Origin: Tulasnella sp. 424
Lineage: Eukaryota > Basidiomycota > Agaricomycetes > Cantharellales > Tulasnellaceae
NCBI GenBank assembly: GCA_019633425.1
Contig: WSUB01000009.1
Coordinates: forward strand, 310,001 to 374,000
Reading direction: 5' to 3'
DNA: 64,000 nucleotides
The notes under the pieces are model-generated. The model had not been told where the DNA came from, ran no database searches, and saw only the letters and a list, made by a program, of their open reading frames with translations. Positions 23,045-34,865 of this stretch are shown one piece after another. Both the position numbers and the translations under genes were made by a program. The stretch's first letter is position 1. The number at the start of each line of letters is the position of its first letter.

Positions 23045-24967
23045 ATGATCTCGGTAAGGCCCCCTCTCATCGAGGAATCAAGGCTGGTACTGACTACGAG
23101 CGGCTTGTTCCTATGTCTAGGCTTTCTTCATTTTCAATCAAAAGGGAGAGGTGCGGAAAACTCGCAATTGTGTAGATGGAGGGATCGACGCGCTGACGGA
23201 AAGCCCCTAGGTCCTCATATCTCGGTTATTCCGACCAGACCTCAAGTACGCATCTATCATCTCGTTCTCAGCTTTCCTTAGGCTTACCCACTCCTTCATT
23301 AAAGACGGTCAATAGCAGATGTCTTCCGAATCCAAGTCGTCTCGAACAGTGATGTCCGCTCACCCATTATCACCCTTGGTTCGACAAGCTTCTTCCACGT
23401 TCGGGTCAACAATGTCTACGTTATGGCGGTCACCAAGTGAGCATCACATGTTGATATCAAGTTTCTTTGCGGCCTATTTTTGAACGTTTACCTTCCAAAA
23501 CAGAAACAACGCCAACGCCGCTCTTGTCTTCGAGTTCATCTACAAATTCAACTCTATAGCCAGATCTTACTTCAGCAAAGTTGACGAAGAATCTGTGAAG
23601 AACAACTTCGTGCTAATCTACGAGCTGATAGACGGTGCGCAGCTGAGACACGGCAAAACATGGATGCGGTGACTGAGGGGTTCGGCGGGCCGCGTTTCTA
23701 GAAATCCTCGACTTCGGCTTCCCTCAAAACAGTGAGATCGACACATTAAAGATGTACATCACAACAGAGAGCGTGAAATCTGAGGCCGCAGTAGTGCGTT
23801 CAACAGCAATCTCTCACTTGTCGAAGGTTTCGGACGACTCATTTATTCCTCGCCACAGAGAGAAGAATCGACAAAGATTACATCTCAAGCCACTGGCTCC
23901 ACGGCCTGGCGAAGAAATGACATCCGGTACAAGAAGAATGAAGCGTTTGTCGACGTCGTCGAGAGCGTGAATCTACTAATGAGCGCAAAAGGTAGGGTCA
24001 GAGGAAGCTTCATCCATAGTCGCCCACTGACCCTTCGATTATCTAAAGGCAGCGTATTGCGCGCTGACGTTGACGGTCACATCATGATGCGAGCGTACCT
24101 CTCTGGAACTCCGGAATGCAAGTTTGGTCTGAATGACAAGCTTCTCCTCGGCAAGTCAGACAGGGATGCAACTGGTGACGACGATGCCGTCGAACTAGAC
24201 GACTGCCAATTCCACCAATGCGTTCGATTGGGAAAATTCGACGCAGATCGAAGTATCACATTTATCCCCCCTGATGGCGAGTTCGAACTCATGAAGTACG
24301 TCTGTCTCGGCACCCTCCGTAAGAAGATCGGGACTAAAGTTGCTGGCGCACGTCATTTCCAGATACCGATGCACACGAGACGTCAACCTGCCTTTGAAGG
24401 TTATCCCTACAGTGGTGGAACACGGAAGGACAAAGGTGGAATACAACGTCACAATCCGAACGAATTTCAGTTCAAAGCTGTATGCGACTGAAATTACGCT
24501 CCGGATACCCACTCCACTCAACGCAACGAAAGTCGACCCCAAATTCCAACACGGAAAAGCAAAGTATACGCCTTCGGAGAACGTTCTTTTGTGGAAGTAA
24601 GTTATCACTGCCATTCCATAACTCCGTGGTCTTTCGGCAGTGCATTGATTTCGCTCCTCCACAGGATCCCAAGGATGCAGGGAGGAACTGAAGCTACGCT
24701 CACCGCTATTGCGGACCTAACGTCGACAACAAACCAAAAACCGTGGGCTCGACCGCCAATTGACGTTGACTTCCAAGTGCTCATGCTTACTGCATCCGGT
24801 CTGAGCGTCCGGTACCTCAAGGTATTCGAGAAAACTAATTACCACAGCGTCAAGTGGGTTCGGTACCTCACCAAGGCATCCGGTACATATCAAATTAGAG
24901 TGAGTTTTAATACAGGGGAGGCGATAGACTTGGCCTGGCTCACGAAGAACTCAATTCCCAGATATAA
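23045..24967 (+). CDS. AP-2 clathrin adaptor, medium (mu) subunit
   Basis: Cargo-binding subunit of the endocytic AP-2 complex at the plasma membrane. The first exon is only ATGATCTCG, then [10 protein letters not shown] and [20 protein letters not shown]. The longin-like N-domain follows: [54 protein letters not shown]. The mu-homology domain has [83 protein letters not shown] and [18 protein letters not shown]. The end depends on a last intron 24900-24961 (GTGAGT..CCCAG) giving YQIRI and TAA, like animal proteins that end YE(T/I)R plus one residue; reading through ends at 24971. The diagnostic blocks favour AP-2 over AP-1. Confidence 0.93.
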
Positions 24968-25262
24968 CTGACATAATTACGAATTGGACATTCGGTGGAT
25001 GGTGTTTTTGCGTGTATCTGGACTCAATATATACCCTTGATCATCGGAATATTCACTCAGAGTAACCGACGCCAGAAAATCCGCGCAATTCCTCTCCGCT
25101 GAGGACAGAACCCAGCCCGAAATATAACGATGTCCATAGCATATCCAGTGCCAGTTCGACGATATCTACAATAGAAAGACTCGATCAAGTGAACTTGATG
25201 CTGTGGCTTTGGAGCTATATGCAAGAATGGGTTAACGGGGGTGAGCGGGGACAGTCTGGGGT

Positions 25263-27399
25263 CTAACGCACCGTGATCTCGCCACCACGATAGCTTCCTC
25301 TCTTTTTCTTGTTCTTCTCTTTTCGGAATCCCGCGCCCTTGGTGACGATGAGATCCTGGTTCGCCTTTGCGCCATAATCGTCCGTCGTTCCACCCTGGAC
25401 AAGTGAAGTTTTGCAAAGTCAGTTTGTTGGGTATCAAGTTCTGACAGCGCTGCAAACGGACCTTGGCGACAAATCGATTATCCTTCAATCCTTCATGTGC
25501 GAATTGAACGTCTTCGGCCCTAACCCGTCGGAAAGGTGCATTTCCGGTGCCCTTAGCCTTGCCGTTTCCATCTTTGTTTCCTGAGGATTGAGGAGTGGTG
25601 GAAGTTGGCGCAGGAGTGGGGGTGGACGACGCGGTATTGATGGCCACGGAGCTTCCAGCTTCATCCACCCTTCTCTTCTTCGCAGAATGAGCGTCCGCGT
25701 CCTTCTTCTTGGCTGGGGCAGAGTCAGAGTCGGAGGAAGAGCTGCTGCTCGACGAGGAATCCGAATCGGAAGATGATGAGGACCCCACTCTCTTGCGCTT
25801 CGGGATCGTGGGCTTCTTCACGTCAACTTCAGTGTTGCTGCTACTGGAGTCGGAATCTGAGTCGGAGTCAGATGAAGATGATGCGCTTTTCATCTTGACG
25901 TCAGCTGCCTTTAGAGGTTTAGGTCTCGCGGGAGCTCCTTCCTCTTCCTCCTCGCTCGATGAAGACGACGACGATGACGATGACGATGACGAGCTGGATG
26001 AAGTTGCCTTGCGCTTTGTGCCAGCCTTGACCGGTGCAGCTGCGGCAGGCTTCTCTTCTTCGTCTTCTGAGGACGATGATTCCGAACTTGATGACGAGTC
26101 GGACGAGGATGTATCCGCTTTCTTCTTCCCTGGAGTAGTGTCCACCTTTTTCTTCTCGGCCGCCTCTCCTGCCTTTACCTTCTTCTCGGTCTGAGAAGCC
26201 GGCTTCTCCTTATCGATACCTTTCGTTGTGGTTTTCTTCTCGTCTTCGCTTTCCGAAGATGAGGATGATGACGAGGACGAGGACGATGAGGAGCTCGACG
26301 AGGAAGATGATGAGGAAGACGAGGATTTGGATTTCTTTTTCACAACTTTCGCCGGCTTGGATGGCTTGTCCTCGTCGCTGCTAGCCTCAGAGCTTGAAGA
26401 GGAGCTTGAAGAGTCAGAGCCAGGTTTCTGAGTGACTGCCACAAGTCCTTTCTTCTTGCTCTTGTTATCGTCAGTCTCGCTTTCACTCGAGCTTGATTCA
26501 GAAGAGCTCGACGAAGTTGAGGCAGATGACTTTGCTGACTTGCTTGCTTGGACTTGAGCCTTCTTCTTCTTTTCATCTCCTGAGGATTCTGATTCACTGG
26601 AAGATGATGCAGAGGAAGAGGATGGGGATTTCGATTTGGCTTTAGCTTTAGCCGCTTTTGCTCGCGCTTTCGAGCTCTCATCCGAAGACGAAGATTCGGA
26701 GTCGGCATCGGAATCGGAGTCAGAGGAAGGAGAGGAGCTGGAAGTAGTATCTTTCTTTTTTGTGGCCGGCTTCTTGGTCTCTTTTGGTGCGACGCTCCGC
26801 TTCAGCTCCTTTGTTCAGCGAAGGTCAGGTTCAGTCCCGGATGATGCACACTCTTACGATTACCTTTGTATCGATCTCGGGAGAGGAAGTCAGAGTGTGA
26901 CTTGACTTGGCAGCTTCATCCGAGTCCGATGAGGAGCTCGAGCTCGAACTGGAGTCCGAATCTGACGAAGAGGAGGACGAGCCATCAGAGGGCTTTTTCT
27001 TGATAGGGACTAGAAAGAAGATTTCTCAATATAAGGTAGTGCTTTAAATGCAGCTGAAACGTACCTTTAGCTTTGCTTGTGGTGTCTTGGGAGCTGCCAG
27101 AGCGGAATAAGGGACAAGGTCTATGTTGGGCTTCTGAAGACTCACCCTTGACGTTCTGTCCGCCATTTTGTGAACAGTTCCTCAAGAGTAGGAAGTTCAG
27201 CTTCCATATATTTTACATCGAGTTCCTTCACGTCCTTTGCCAGTTTTTCAGCCAGCTTAGTATGACCCTTGGTGAGTAGGAAGGCATGCACCGCCTTGTA
27301 AGCATCTAGAAATGTGGTGTAGTTCTACATATGAGCCTGAGCGCGATTCTTTGATAGTGCTGTGCACCTACCGTGTTCGCTATTTCCTTGAGTAGCCAT
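25263..27399 (-). CDS. SRP40/Nopp140 nucleolar phosphoprotein
   Basis: Nucleolar chaperone-like protein for snoRNP and ribosome assembly. The start is set at [20 protein letters not shown], where an intron joins CAC-G to AT-GCT; the N-terminus forms a LisH-like region ([34 protein letters not shown]). The body is long runs of Ser with Asp/Glu alternating with Lys-rich stretches such as [12 protein letters not shown], the substrate of casein kinase 2 in relatives. The C-terminal SRP40 domain reads [25 protein letters not shown], then after an intron [40 protein letters not shown] and TVR with stop. The donor of that intron is a weak GTCCGT. Divergent from RIB4 over 240 bases. Confidence 0.9.
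25700..26440. repeat. Low-complexity Ser/Asp-coding tract
   Basis: Trinucleotide-like repetition of TCG/TCC/GAC/GAT/GAA-type codons in the SRP40 gene. Both strands are open over long distances because serine runs read as Asp/Glu runs on the other strand. Such tracts are prone to length change. Confidence 0.7.
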
Positions 27400-27639
27400 G
27401 AGCCGCTGTATCAGTCCTTTGACAGTCAAAGGAGTAAAGAACAAGGACAGGAAAATCTGAGAGTCACGTGCACCGCTAACGTAACTAATTCCCATGGCCT
27501 GCGCCACATCCTATCATGACTGGTTCCGGTGTGACGTTCCCGTTCCCGTAGCCTAGAAAAGCCGAGGTGAAGTTCCCGCATCCCAGCGTCCTACGACCAC
27601 AGTCTCAAAACCCTGTCCTCCCTTCCCACTGAACCAAAA
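27400..27639. promoter_or_regulatory. Divergent promoter region SRP40 / RIB4
   Basis: 240 bases between opposed start codons. It carries the direct repeat CGTTCCCGTTCCCG near 27535-27550; no TATA element was seen. Confidence 0.45.
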
Positions 27640-28313
<674 letters not shown>

Positions 28314-28510
28314 GCCCTGTTATGGTAGTGAGAAATTGCTCTGGAGTCATAATCTATCCTCGGTTAAATTTGAAATGGATCATTAATTGGTGTTCGAATT
28401 AGAATGCTCTGCTGCCGTCTTTTAATCTCTAGGCCGTGAGATAGTGCACTGGCGCCCGGGTCGGTCCGCGTCATTGCACCGCTCCCTTGTCCCTTACAAC
28501 TCAATCGATC

Positions 28511-29368
28511 ATGCCAGTAGTCAACGTCTACGTCGTCCGGCACGGCGAAACGGTTGAAAATGCCAACGGGATTATTCAAGGTCAACTCGATACCCAGCTG
28601 AATGAACTTGGCCGAATGCAGGCAGGACGGCTCGGCGACGTTCTTTCAGGGGTACGGCTTCACTATGCATTCACTAGCGACTTGTCTAGAGCACGAGATG
28701 TACGTGTTCAGCACCCCAAAAACTCATGGTTTCGAACTTTATGCTGCTGAATTGACCGAATGAACCGATGTAGACGGCCCAGGCTATTGTGGACGAACAA
28801 CCCGAGGGCGATCTTCAACTGGTTCCGGATCCTGGCCTTCGTGAACGGGTAAGTTTGCGAACCTAGATGGTAACCTACAGGACGGAAGCGAGGACTCATG
28901 TTTCGACCCTCCTGGCAGTACCTAGGCGATATGGAAGGCAAGCATGGATCATTGATGCGGCGAGGCGGTGTCCCAGCAAACGCGGAAAGTGGACCAGCAT
29001 TAGTAGCTCGCTGCCTTGCCTGGTGGGATAGCACTATCGTTGCAATAGCCCGAAGCGAAGATATTCCCTCTCCGGTCAACGTTCTGGCGGTCAGCCATGG
29101 AGCTTGGATAGGCACGATGATACGGTCAGGACTTGCTAGTAGGAACTACCGCGGTAGAGACAAGTTTGGAGGTCCACTCTTCAACTCCAGTGTTTCCCTC
29201 GTTAGAGTTGATGAGGGGGGTAGGACTGGAGAGATTGTTACATACGGCGATATATCGCACCTACTTCTGGTAAAGAAGGACGGGAGATGGGTGAAGCCCG
29301 ACGCGAATAACGCGGATGTACTCTCAAATGAAGACGATGAAGAGCGCCGGGCGGTTAGTGGAGATTGA
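28511..29368 (+). CDS. Histidine phosphatase (phosphoglycerate-mutase-like), copy 1
   Basis: Branch of the histidine phosphatase superfamily resembling fungal phosphoglycerate-mutase-like and TIGAR-like phosphatases; substrate unknown. Three exons: 28511-28699, 28774-28848, 28919-29368. Starts MPVVNVYVVRHGETVENANG with the phospho-acceptor RHG, then IIQGQLDTQLNELGRMQAGR, and after the second intron YLGDMEGKHGSLMRRGG. The second catalytic His is in VLAVSHGAWIGTMI. The C-terminal part is VTYGDISHLLLVKKDGRWV and an acidic tail ending RRAVSGD. The intron positions match the two following copies exactly. In the first 63 residues it is identical to copy 2 at 34 positions, so it is the older relative. 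It sits just after RIB4. Confidence 0.9.
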
Positions 29369-29528
29369 ACTTTCTTGCGTAGAACGTTTAGATAGATTCC
29401 ATTGGCATTCTAGAAGTTCCTGAGGCCCTCCCAGTGCTTAGGGGTTTGAGGTATATTGGACCGACATCGAGCACATCCTGAGTGATGCATCACCACCCTA
29501 CCAGCTACCGATCCATAGTCGACACATC

Positions 29529-30357
29529 ATGGTTGTTCTAAATGTCTACTTGGTACGACACGGAGAGACAGATGCTAACCGTCAGGGTATCGTCCAAGGC
29601 CAGTTAGAAACGACTCTCAACGCCACAGGACGGGAGCAAGCCCGGCGGTTGGCGCTGGCATTAAAGGATGTCGAGTTTCTGCATGCTTTCGTGAGCAATC
29701 ATACTAGAGCCATCGAGGTATGGTGGCGCTAATCCACGGGGAACCGTCGTCGGGCCACGGACTAATTACTGATCGCCGTTTCATAACAGACTGCAGCAGC
29801 TGTAATGAAGGAGCTTCCGACGTTAAAGTGGACAGTCCATCCCGGGCTGCGAGAAAGGGTATGTCCCTTGCACCGCGCTCAGCAACAGACTGTTCGTGTC
29901 GCTAAAGAAAGTCCCCACATGCTCCCAGTTCTTCGGTGACTTGCAGGGCAAGAAGCGAACCAACGGTATCTACCCGCCATCCGCGGAGCCCCTCGACAAA
30001 TTTGTTGAGCGTGCGCTCCAGTGGTGGGATCAAGAACTGCTAGGCCACGATATAGTGCAGCACCAGTTCGACGCTAAGCGAGACGAGACGCGAAACGTCC
30101 TCGTTATCGGCCACAGCGCTTACCTCAACAATCTCATCAGAGCACTTGGTTCACAACGCGGGTTCGACATCACAGCAGCAGGGAAAGTGAAGTCCATCAA
30201 CACTGGCATTACAATCTTGGAGGTGGGCGACCGCCACGGCACGCGCGGTAAAATCGTCCAGTTCTCGGATGTCAGGCATCTTCAAGAAATGGAGGAAGAG
30301 GTCGTCAAGGTGAACGTCGAGGATGGGGACAAGAAGGCGAGGAGGATGGAGGGCTGA
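29529..30357 (+). CDS. Histidine phosphatase, copy 2 of tandem array
   Basis: Three exons: 29529-29717, 29790-29858, 29929-30357. Begins MVVLNVYLVRHGETDANRQG with the RHG phospho-acceptor, then IVQGQLETTLNATGREQARR, LKWTVHPGLRER before intron 2, FFGDLQGKKRTNGIYPPSAE, and the second His in VLVIGHSAYLNNLIRAL. It ends DGDKKARRMEG. Exon 1 has the same length (189 bases) as in copies 1 and 3. Over the first 63 residues 52 are identical to copy 3, so these two come from a recent duplication. All catalytic residues are kept, so it is probably active. Substrate unknown; sugar phosphates or the riboflavin intermediate are possible. Confidence 0.9.
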
Positions 30358-30888
30358 ACTGGGCTTTCGTAACCAAAGTCGCGGGCACACCGCGTCTTTC
30401 TTCTGACCGTATTGATCATGTCGACTATAAGCCTATTAGGAAGTTTTATGATCCATGAATAAATGGTATTGAGATACGTGATACTTCACCTGATGCTGGG
30501 TGGTGCGAGGAAGCAGTGTCTAGCTCTTGACGATGGGGACAATGCATACTTAAGGACAAGACACCTGGTCTCGTGAACGCGGAATTGGCGCTGCCGGTTA
30601 ACACCAGCATCTCCCCATAGAATACAATACATCCGCCATCACATATGAATCATCACCTCGAGAAGATCGACCTGGCTCATACGGCCTGTTGGGTGGGCTT
30701 GGCGTTCAAGAGTTGAATCCGCTGTTGGATGAGAGATCGGCCATGCACACGTGGTTTGGGTAAGTTTAAAAGGCAAGCCCCTTTCGGTCCGCCACACGCC
30801 TTGCGGTGAGATAGCTTATCATCTGCCACACCTATCGATTTGCTCGATATAACTTCTACCACACCACTGCATATTTCTCTAGTGCCCT
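30358..30888 (+). other. Intergenic region between phosphatase copies 2 and 3
   Basis: 531 bases without a recognisable gene. A short open frame on the minus strand at 30677-30862 has no family features. I see no trace of a further decayed phosphatase copy, though a sensitive alignment could reveal one. Confidence 0.45.
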
Positions 30889-31711
30889 ATGGTTGTCTTG
30901 CACGTCTACTTGACACGACACGGAGAGACAGACGCAAACCGTCAAGGCATCATCCAAGGCCAGTTGGAGACGAACCTCAACGCAACAGGCTGGGAGCAGT
31001 CACGACGCTTAGCACAGGCTTTAAAGGATGTTGAGTTCGTTCACGCCTTTGTGAGCAATATAGGGAGAGCTGTGGAGGTGAGTCTAAGTCAATATAATCA
31101 GCGAATTCCGTGATCCGTTCTAAACAATTTTGGCCGGGGGACGACAGACTGCAACAGCTGTCATGAAGGTCCAACCCGCATTGAAATGGACAGTGCATCC
31201 GGGACTCCGAGAGCGGGTATGCCATTCGCCTTGTTCTGTGACCAGCGGTGGTGATTCCTGATCGGGAACCGGTCGAATCCCGTAGTATTTCGGCGAATTG
31301 CAAGGAAAGAAGAGAACAAGCTCCGAGAACCCACCTTCTGTGGAACCGCTCGACCAATATGTCGAGCGCATTTTGCAGTGGTGGGATCGCGACCTGTTTG
31401 GCTCCGACGTGGTCCAGCGGCAATTCGAAAACGACCGAGATGGAATCAGGAATGTCCTCGTTATCGGGCACGGATCTTACCTCGCAAATTTAGTGAAAGC
31501 ATTGGGTTCGCAAAGGGGATTTGATGTAGGGTCTGCAGGGAAGGGAAAGGCGTACAACACGGGCATCACGGTTCTAGAGATCAGCGACCGTCACGGTTCA
31601 AGAGGAAAACTCATAAAGTATTCAGATATTAAACATCTAGATGGGATGGAGGAAGATGTGGTGAAGGTGAATGTAGACGACGTTGACAAGAAAGCAGGTC
31701 GCCAAGGATAA
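30889..31711 (+). CDS. Histidine phosphatase, copy 3 of tandem array
   Basis: Three exons: 30889-31077, 31148-31216, 31286-31711. Begins MVVLHVYLTRHGETDANRQG with RHG, then IIQGQLETNLNATGWEQSRR, LKWTVHPGLRER, YFGELQGKKRTSSENPPSVE, and the second His in VLVIGHGSYLANLVKAL. It ends DDVDKKAGRQG. Exons 1 and 2 have the same lengths as copy 2 (189 and 69 bases), and exon 3 differs by one codon. The first residue after the start region differs by a V-to-T change beside the catalytic RHG. No stop or frameshift was seen, so the copy appears intact. Confidence 0.9.
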
Positions 31712-31965
31712 ATGTCAATTGGCCAGTAGCAGGAGATATCCGGGAATTATAGTATACAGCCATAATGGAGGTTAGAGATATCGTTGAATAGAAGATACTG
31801 TTGGTGCCATGAATAGTGGGAAGACTGGCGAGCCATAGAGTGTTGGGAGGGGGGTCGGGAGTAAACACTGCTCGCAGCTCACGTGGAGACGCGCATTACA
31901 TCAGCTGGTTATCTTTTCCTTTTACCAAACGTTCCATTGCACCCACCACTCACCACCACCTCACC

Positions 31966-33282
31966 ATGAAGAAAAAGGAAAGTACAATCCAGTCTCACTA
32001 GAAATCTACTGCTAACTCGATTTCTTATTTTACAGGTCCTTCTTATGGGCCGTTCCGGCAGCGGCAAGACGTCGATGCGGTCCATAATTTTGTCGGTGCC
32101 TCTGTCATCCTGTCTCTCAAACCAAGGCTGAAGGATATGCCCTTTGAACCATGCACTATCTAGCTCGAACAACGTGACAGCCTCCGGAACGGCTCGGTTC
32201 GGAGCTACCATCGACGTGGAGCAAAACACTGTTCGGTTCCTTGGCTCGCTCGTCCTCAACCTCTGGGACTGTGGCGGTCAAGAGTCGTTCTTGGACTCAT
32301 ACTTGACAACGCAAAAGTCAACGATTTTCCAGCACGTCGGCGTTCTTATCTACGTATTTGACGTGGAGTCCAGAGATACGGAGAAGGATCTCATATATTA
32401 CCGAGATTGCCTCGAGGCGTGCGGGAAATTCAGTCCAGAGGCAGATGTTTTCCTCCTGGTCCACAAAATGGACTTGGTAGGCGGCAAGAAGGAGAAGGCT
32501 GAAGTGTTCGCGAGGAAAAAGAAGGAGCTGTTGGCAAATAGTGGGACGACCAAAGTCAAGATTTTTGGCACGACAATCTGGGACGAAAGCTTGTACAAGG
32601 TATAGTCTATCGCGCGACTGTCGCCCCATCCCCTACAAAGAGCTATAACTTATTAACCCATGTTTCAGGCGTGGTCTCGCATCGTTCACACTCTAATCCC
32701 TAATGCTCCTCTTCTATCGAAGCACCTCTCGACCTTCGCTCGCATATGTTCCGCCTCCGAAGTCGTCTTGTTCGAACGAACCACATTCCTTATCATCGCA
32801 CGAAGCGGTGACCAATCTATGGCTGAGTTTGACTCCGACAGCGATGACAGCCTCGACGGGACCCAGCACACAGACGGGGAATCGGACGTCGCATTAAATC
32901 CGAAGAGGTTCGAGAAGATCAGCGAGCTTATCAAGGCATTCAAAATTTCCTGCAGGCAAGTGAAAGCGGTAGAACCATTGCGGGTGTGCCTGACCATATC
33001 TTCCCATGTAGCAAACTGCAAGAGCAATTTAACTCGCTCGAGATAAGATTCCCCCACTATACTGCCGTCCTTGAGATCCTTACTAGCAACACATATGTCA
33101 TGATCATCGTTGCCGACCCCGACGTCCGTGAGTAATCGCTTTTTAGCTCTTTCTACACGAATGCGCCGCTGAAACGGGCGCATCCTGCTGCAGAGAGCGC
33201 TGCGCTCAGGATGAACATACGCTTAGCCCGAGAGAAGTTCGAAGAACTTCAGGCTGGCTCGGTCTACGCCGCACCGTCGTAA
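31966..33282 (+). CDS. GTR1: RagA/Gtr1 family GTPase
   Basis: Rag GTPase of the lysosome/vacuole that signals amino acids to TORC1. The G-domain reads VLLMGRSGSGKTSMRS (P-loop), GATIDVEQNTVRFLGSLVLN, WDCGGQESFLDSYLTTQ (G3), GVLIYVFDVESRDTEKDLIY and LVHKMDLVGGKK (G4), then TIWDESLYKAWSRIVHTLIP. The C-terminal roadblock part has VLFERTTFLIIARSGDQ, FEKISELIKAFKISCSKLQE and TSNTYVMIIVADPDV, ending QAGSVYAAPS. The start MKKK matches the N-terminus of animal RagA (MKKKVLLMG) exactly, but the intron between MKKK and VLLMG begins GAAAGT instead of GTAAGT. If that intron is not spliced, the first usable start would be the Met in LLMG at 32047, which would cut the first strand. Confidence 0.92.
31978..32035 (+). 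other. Apparent GA..AG intron in GTR1
   Basis: 58 bases starting GAAAGTACAATCC and ending TTTTACAG, with a good branch-site match GCTAAC. Removing it joins MKKK to VLLMG in the exact family context. Every canonical GT in the area gives a wrong frame or a stop. Confidence 0.6.
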
Positions 33283-33529
33283 AAAAGAGGTTCTGCGATC
33301 GTTCTTCGGCTTGGGCGAGCCAACTTCGTAGTCAACCGCCATTTTGCTCTGCTTTCCATTCCACATGTATTAGTACGCCTTTCTTTGCCCGCTTTTAAGA
33401 TGGTCCGCGTTGGTTCCAGTCGGTCCTTGTCGCTCTCTCGTTTCCGAGCATGACGCATGGGATATGGCAACATATGGCAGATACGGTAACATGAACAGAT
33501 ACACGAATACAAGGAGACAAAGAACACGC

Positions 33530-34865
33530 TCATGGAGCCAAGAGGGTAGACAAGAACTTCTCTCCAGCTGCTCTTGGCTTCTTGACCCTCTTCTTCTTGT
33601 CGGCAGCTTGGGCCTCGTGGGCGTGCGTGACTATCAAGAGCCATATGACGCGTTAGCCCTCATTACCGTAAGAAGAAGTGTGAGACCCATCCCGACTTAC
33701 GCTGCTGTTTTGCGTGGGGGTTGAGGTGGAACAATGCCTTCCTGTTCTTGAGAGGATTGGGCTTGACCTTGACGGATCTGTGCACAAACTCCCTCTCGGG
33801 CCTGAGGACAGCTTGGACTTCGTCCGAGTTGATGATTCGGCTGATGTCGGGGTTGGTAACCTTGGCGTGCGGGAGTCTAAGAGTGTAGACAGTCAGCGGG
33901 GTAGGGGCAGTCTGTTAATGTAGACATACATATAGTTGTTTTTCTGTTGAGAAGCGACCTCATGGGTACCAAAGATCTCGTCCAGTCTTGAGAAAGCGGA
34001 CTCGGTCCAGATAATGAAGCGTCCAAGATGTCCACCTGGTGCGAGGGTGAGGAGGTTCAGGCTCTTCACGTTGCAGGTCTCAACACCGGGCAAGTTCCTG
34101 AAAGCCTTGACGATACCCTTGTCCTCGTTGTAGACGATAAGAGGACCACGGCGTGATCTCCACCTGCGATTCCTCCACTTGCCCTTACCCGGTCGGACGG
34201 AGCGAGAGGACCAAGCCTTCTCGACATCCCGGTGAGCATTGTGACCCTTAAGGAAGGTGACAGCCTCCTTGGTCTTCTGGATGGACTCGACCTCGTTGCC
34301 AATGACGAACGGAACTTCCTTGATTTGTTCGATACGGTGGCCACGAGCAAGGAGGAGAGAGGGGACGGCTGAAGCAGCGAGAGCGGCGGCAACCGCGTAA
34401 CGGCGTTGGTTGACGCCGGTCCTGACATGCCACTTGCGCCAGATCTTGGTAGGAGCGAACATGCGTCCGCCACGGCACATGTTACCGAAGGCACCCTGGC
34501 CCGCGCGGTGGGTACCGGAGCCAGCGACACGAGGAATACGAGCGACGGCACGTCCAGTACCCCAGGATTCAGCGGAAGTTTGGTGGCCAGCCTCCTTCGC
34601 AACAGCGTAGGGCTGTCTCTTGTTCTTATTGAGCGACTCTGTGGTACGGGATGTAAGATCGAGTTCTACCCTTTAGCCGCCGCGACGTACTGTGCATCAG
34701 GGCGACGATGTCAAGTCGGATTGGGGCCGTCAAGACGGCAGGCAGGTGGACGGAGCTTGAGCTCTCTGCGCAATATCGATCAGCTGGCATTCTTTGCTGG
34801 CTTCTTCAATGAAAGTACGTACCACCACCCACGGCGTGGACTGATACTGTTGGACGAGATGCCAT
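33530..34865 (-). CDS. RPL4: 60S ribosomal protein L4 (uL4)
   Basis: Large-subunit protein lining the exit tunnel. The start is [14 protein letters not shown], split from [20 protein letters not shown] by an intron GTACGT..GCGCAG, and from [20 protein letters not shown] by another. Then [80 protein letters not shown] and [20 protein letters not shown]. The last exon reads [20 protein letters not shown] and ends KFLSTLLAP. Complete and collinear with fungal L4. The N-terminal exons are easily missed because an open frame covers the opposite strand. Divergent from the STRAP gene with a 1 kb spacer. Confidence 0.95.

Noticed and set aside
25709..26431. Long acidic open frames on the plus strand opposite SRP40
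   Set aside because: They are mirror images of serine codon runs on the coding strand; low complexity only, with no independent gene signals.
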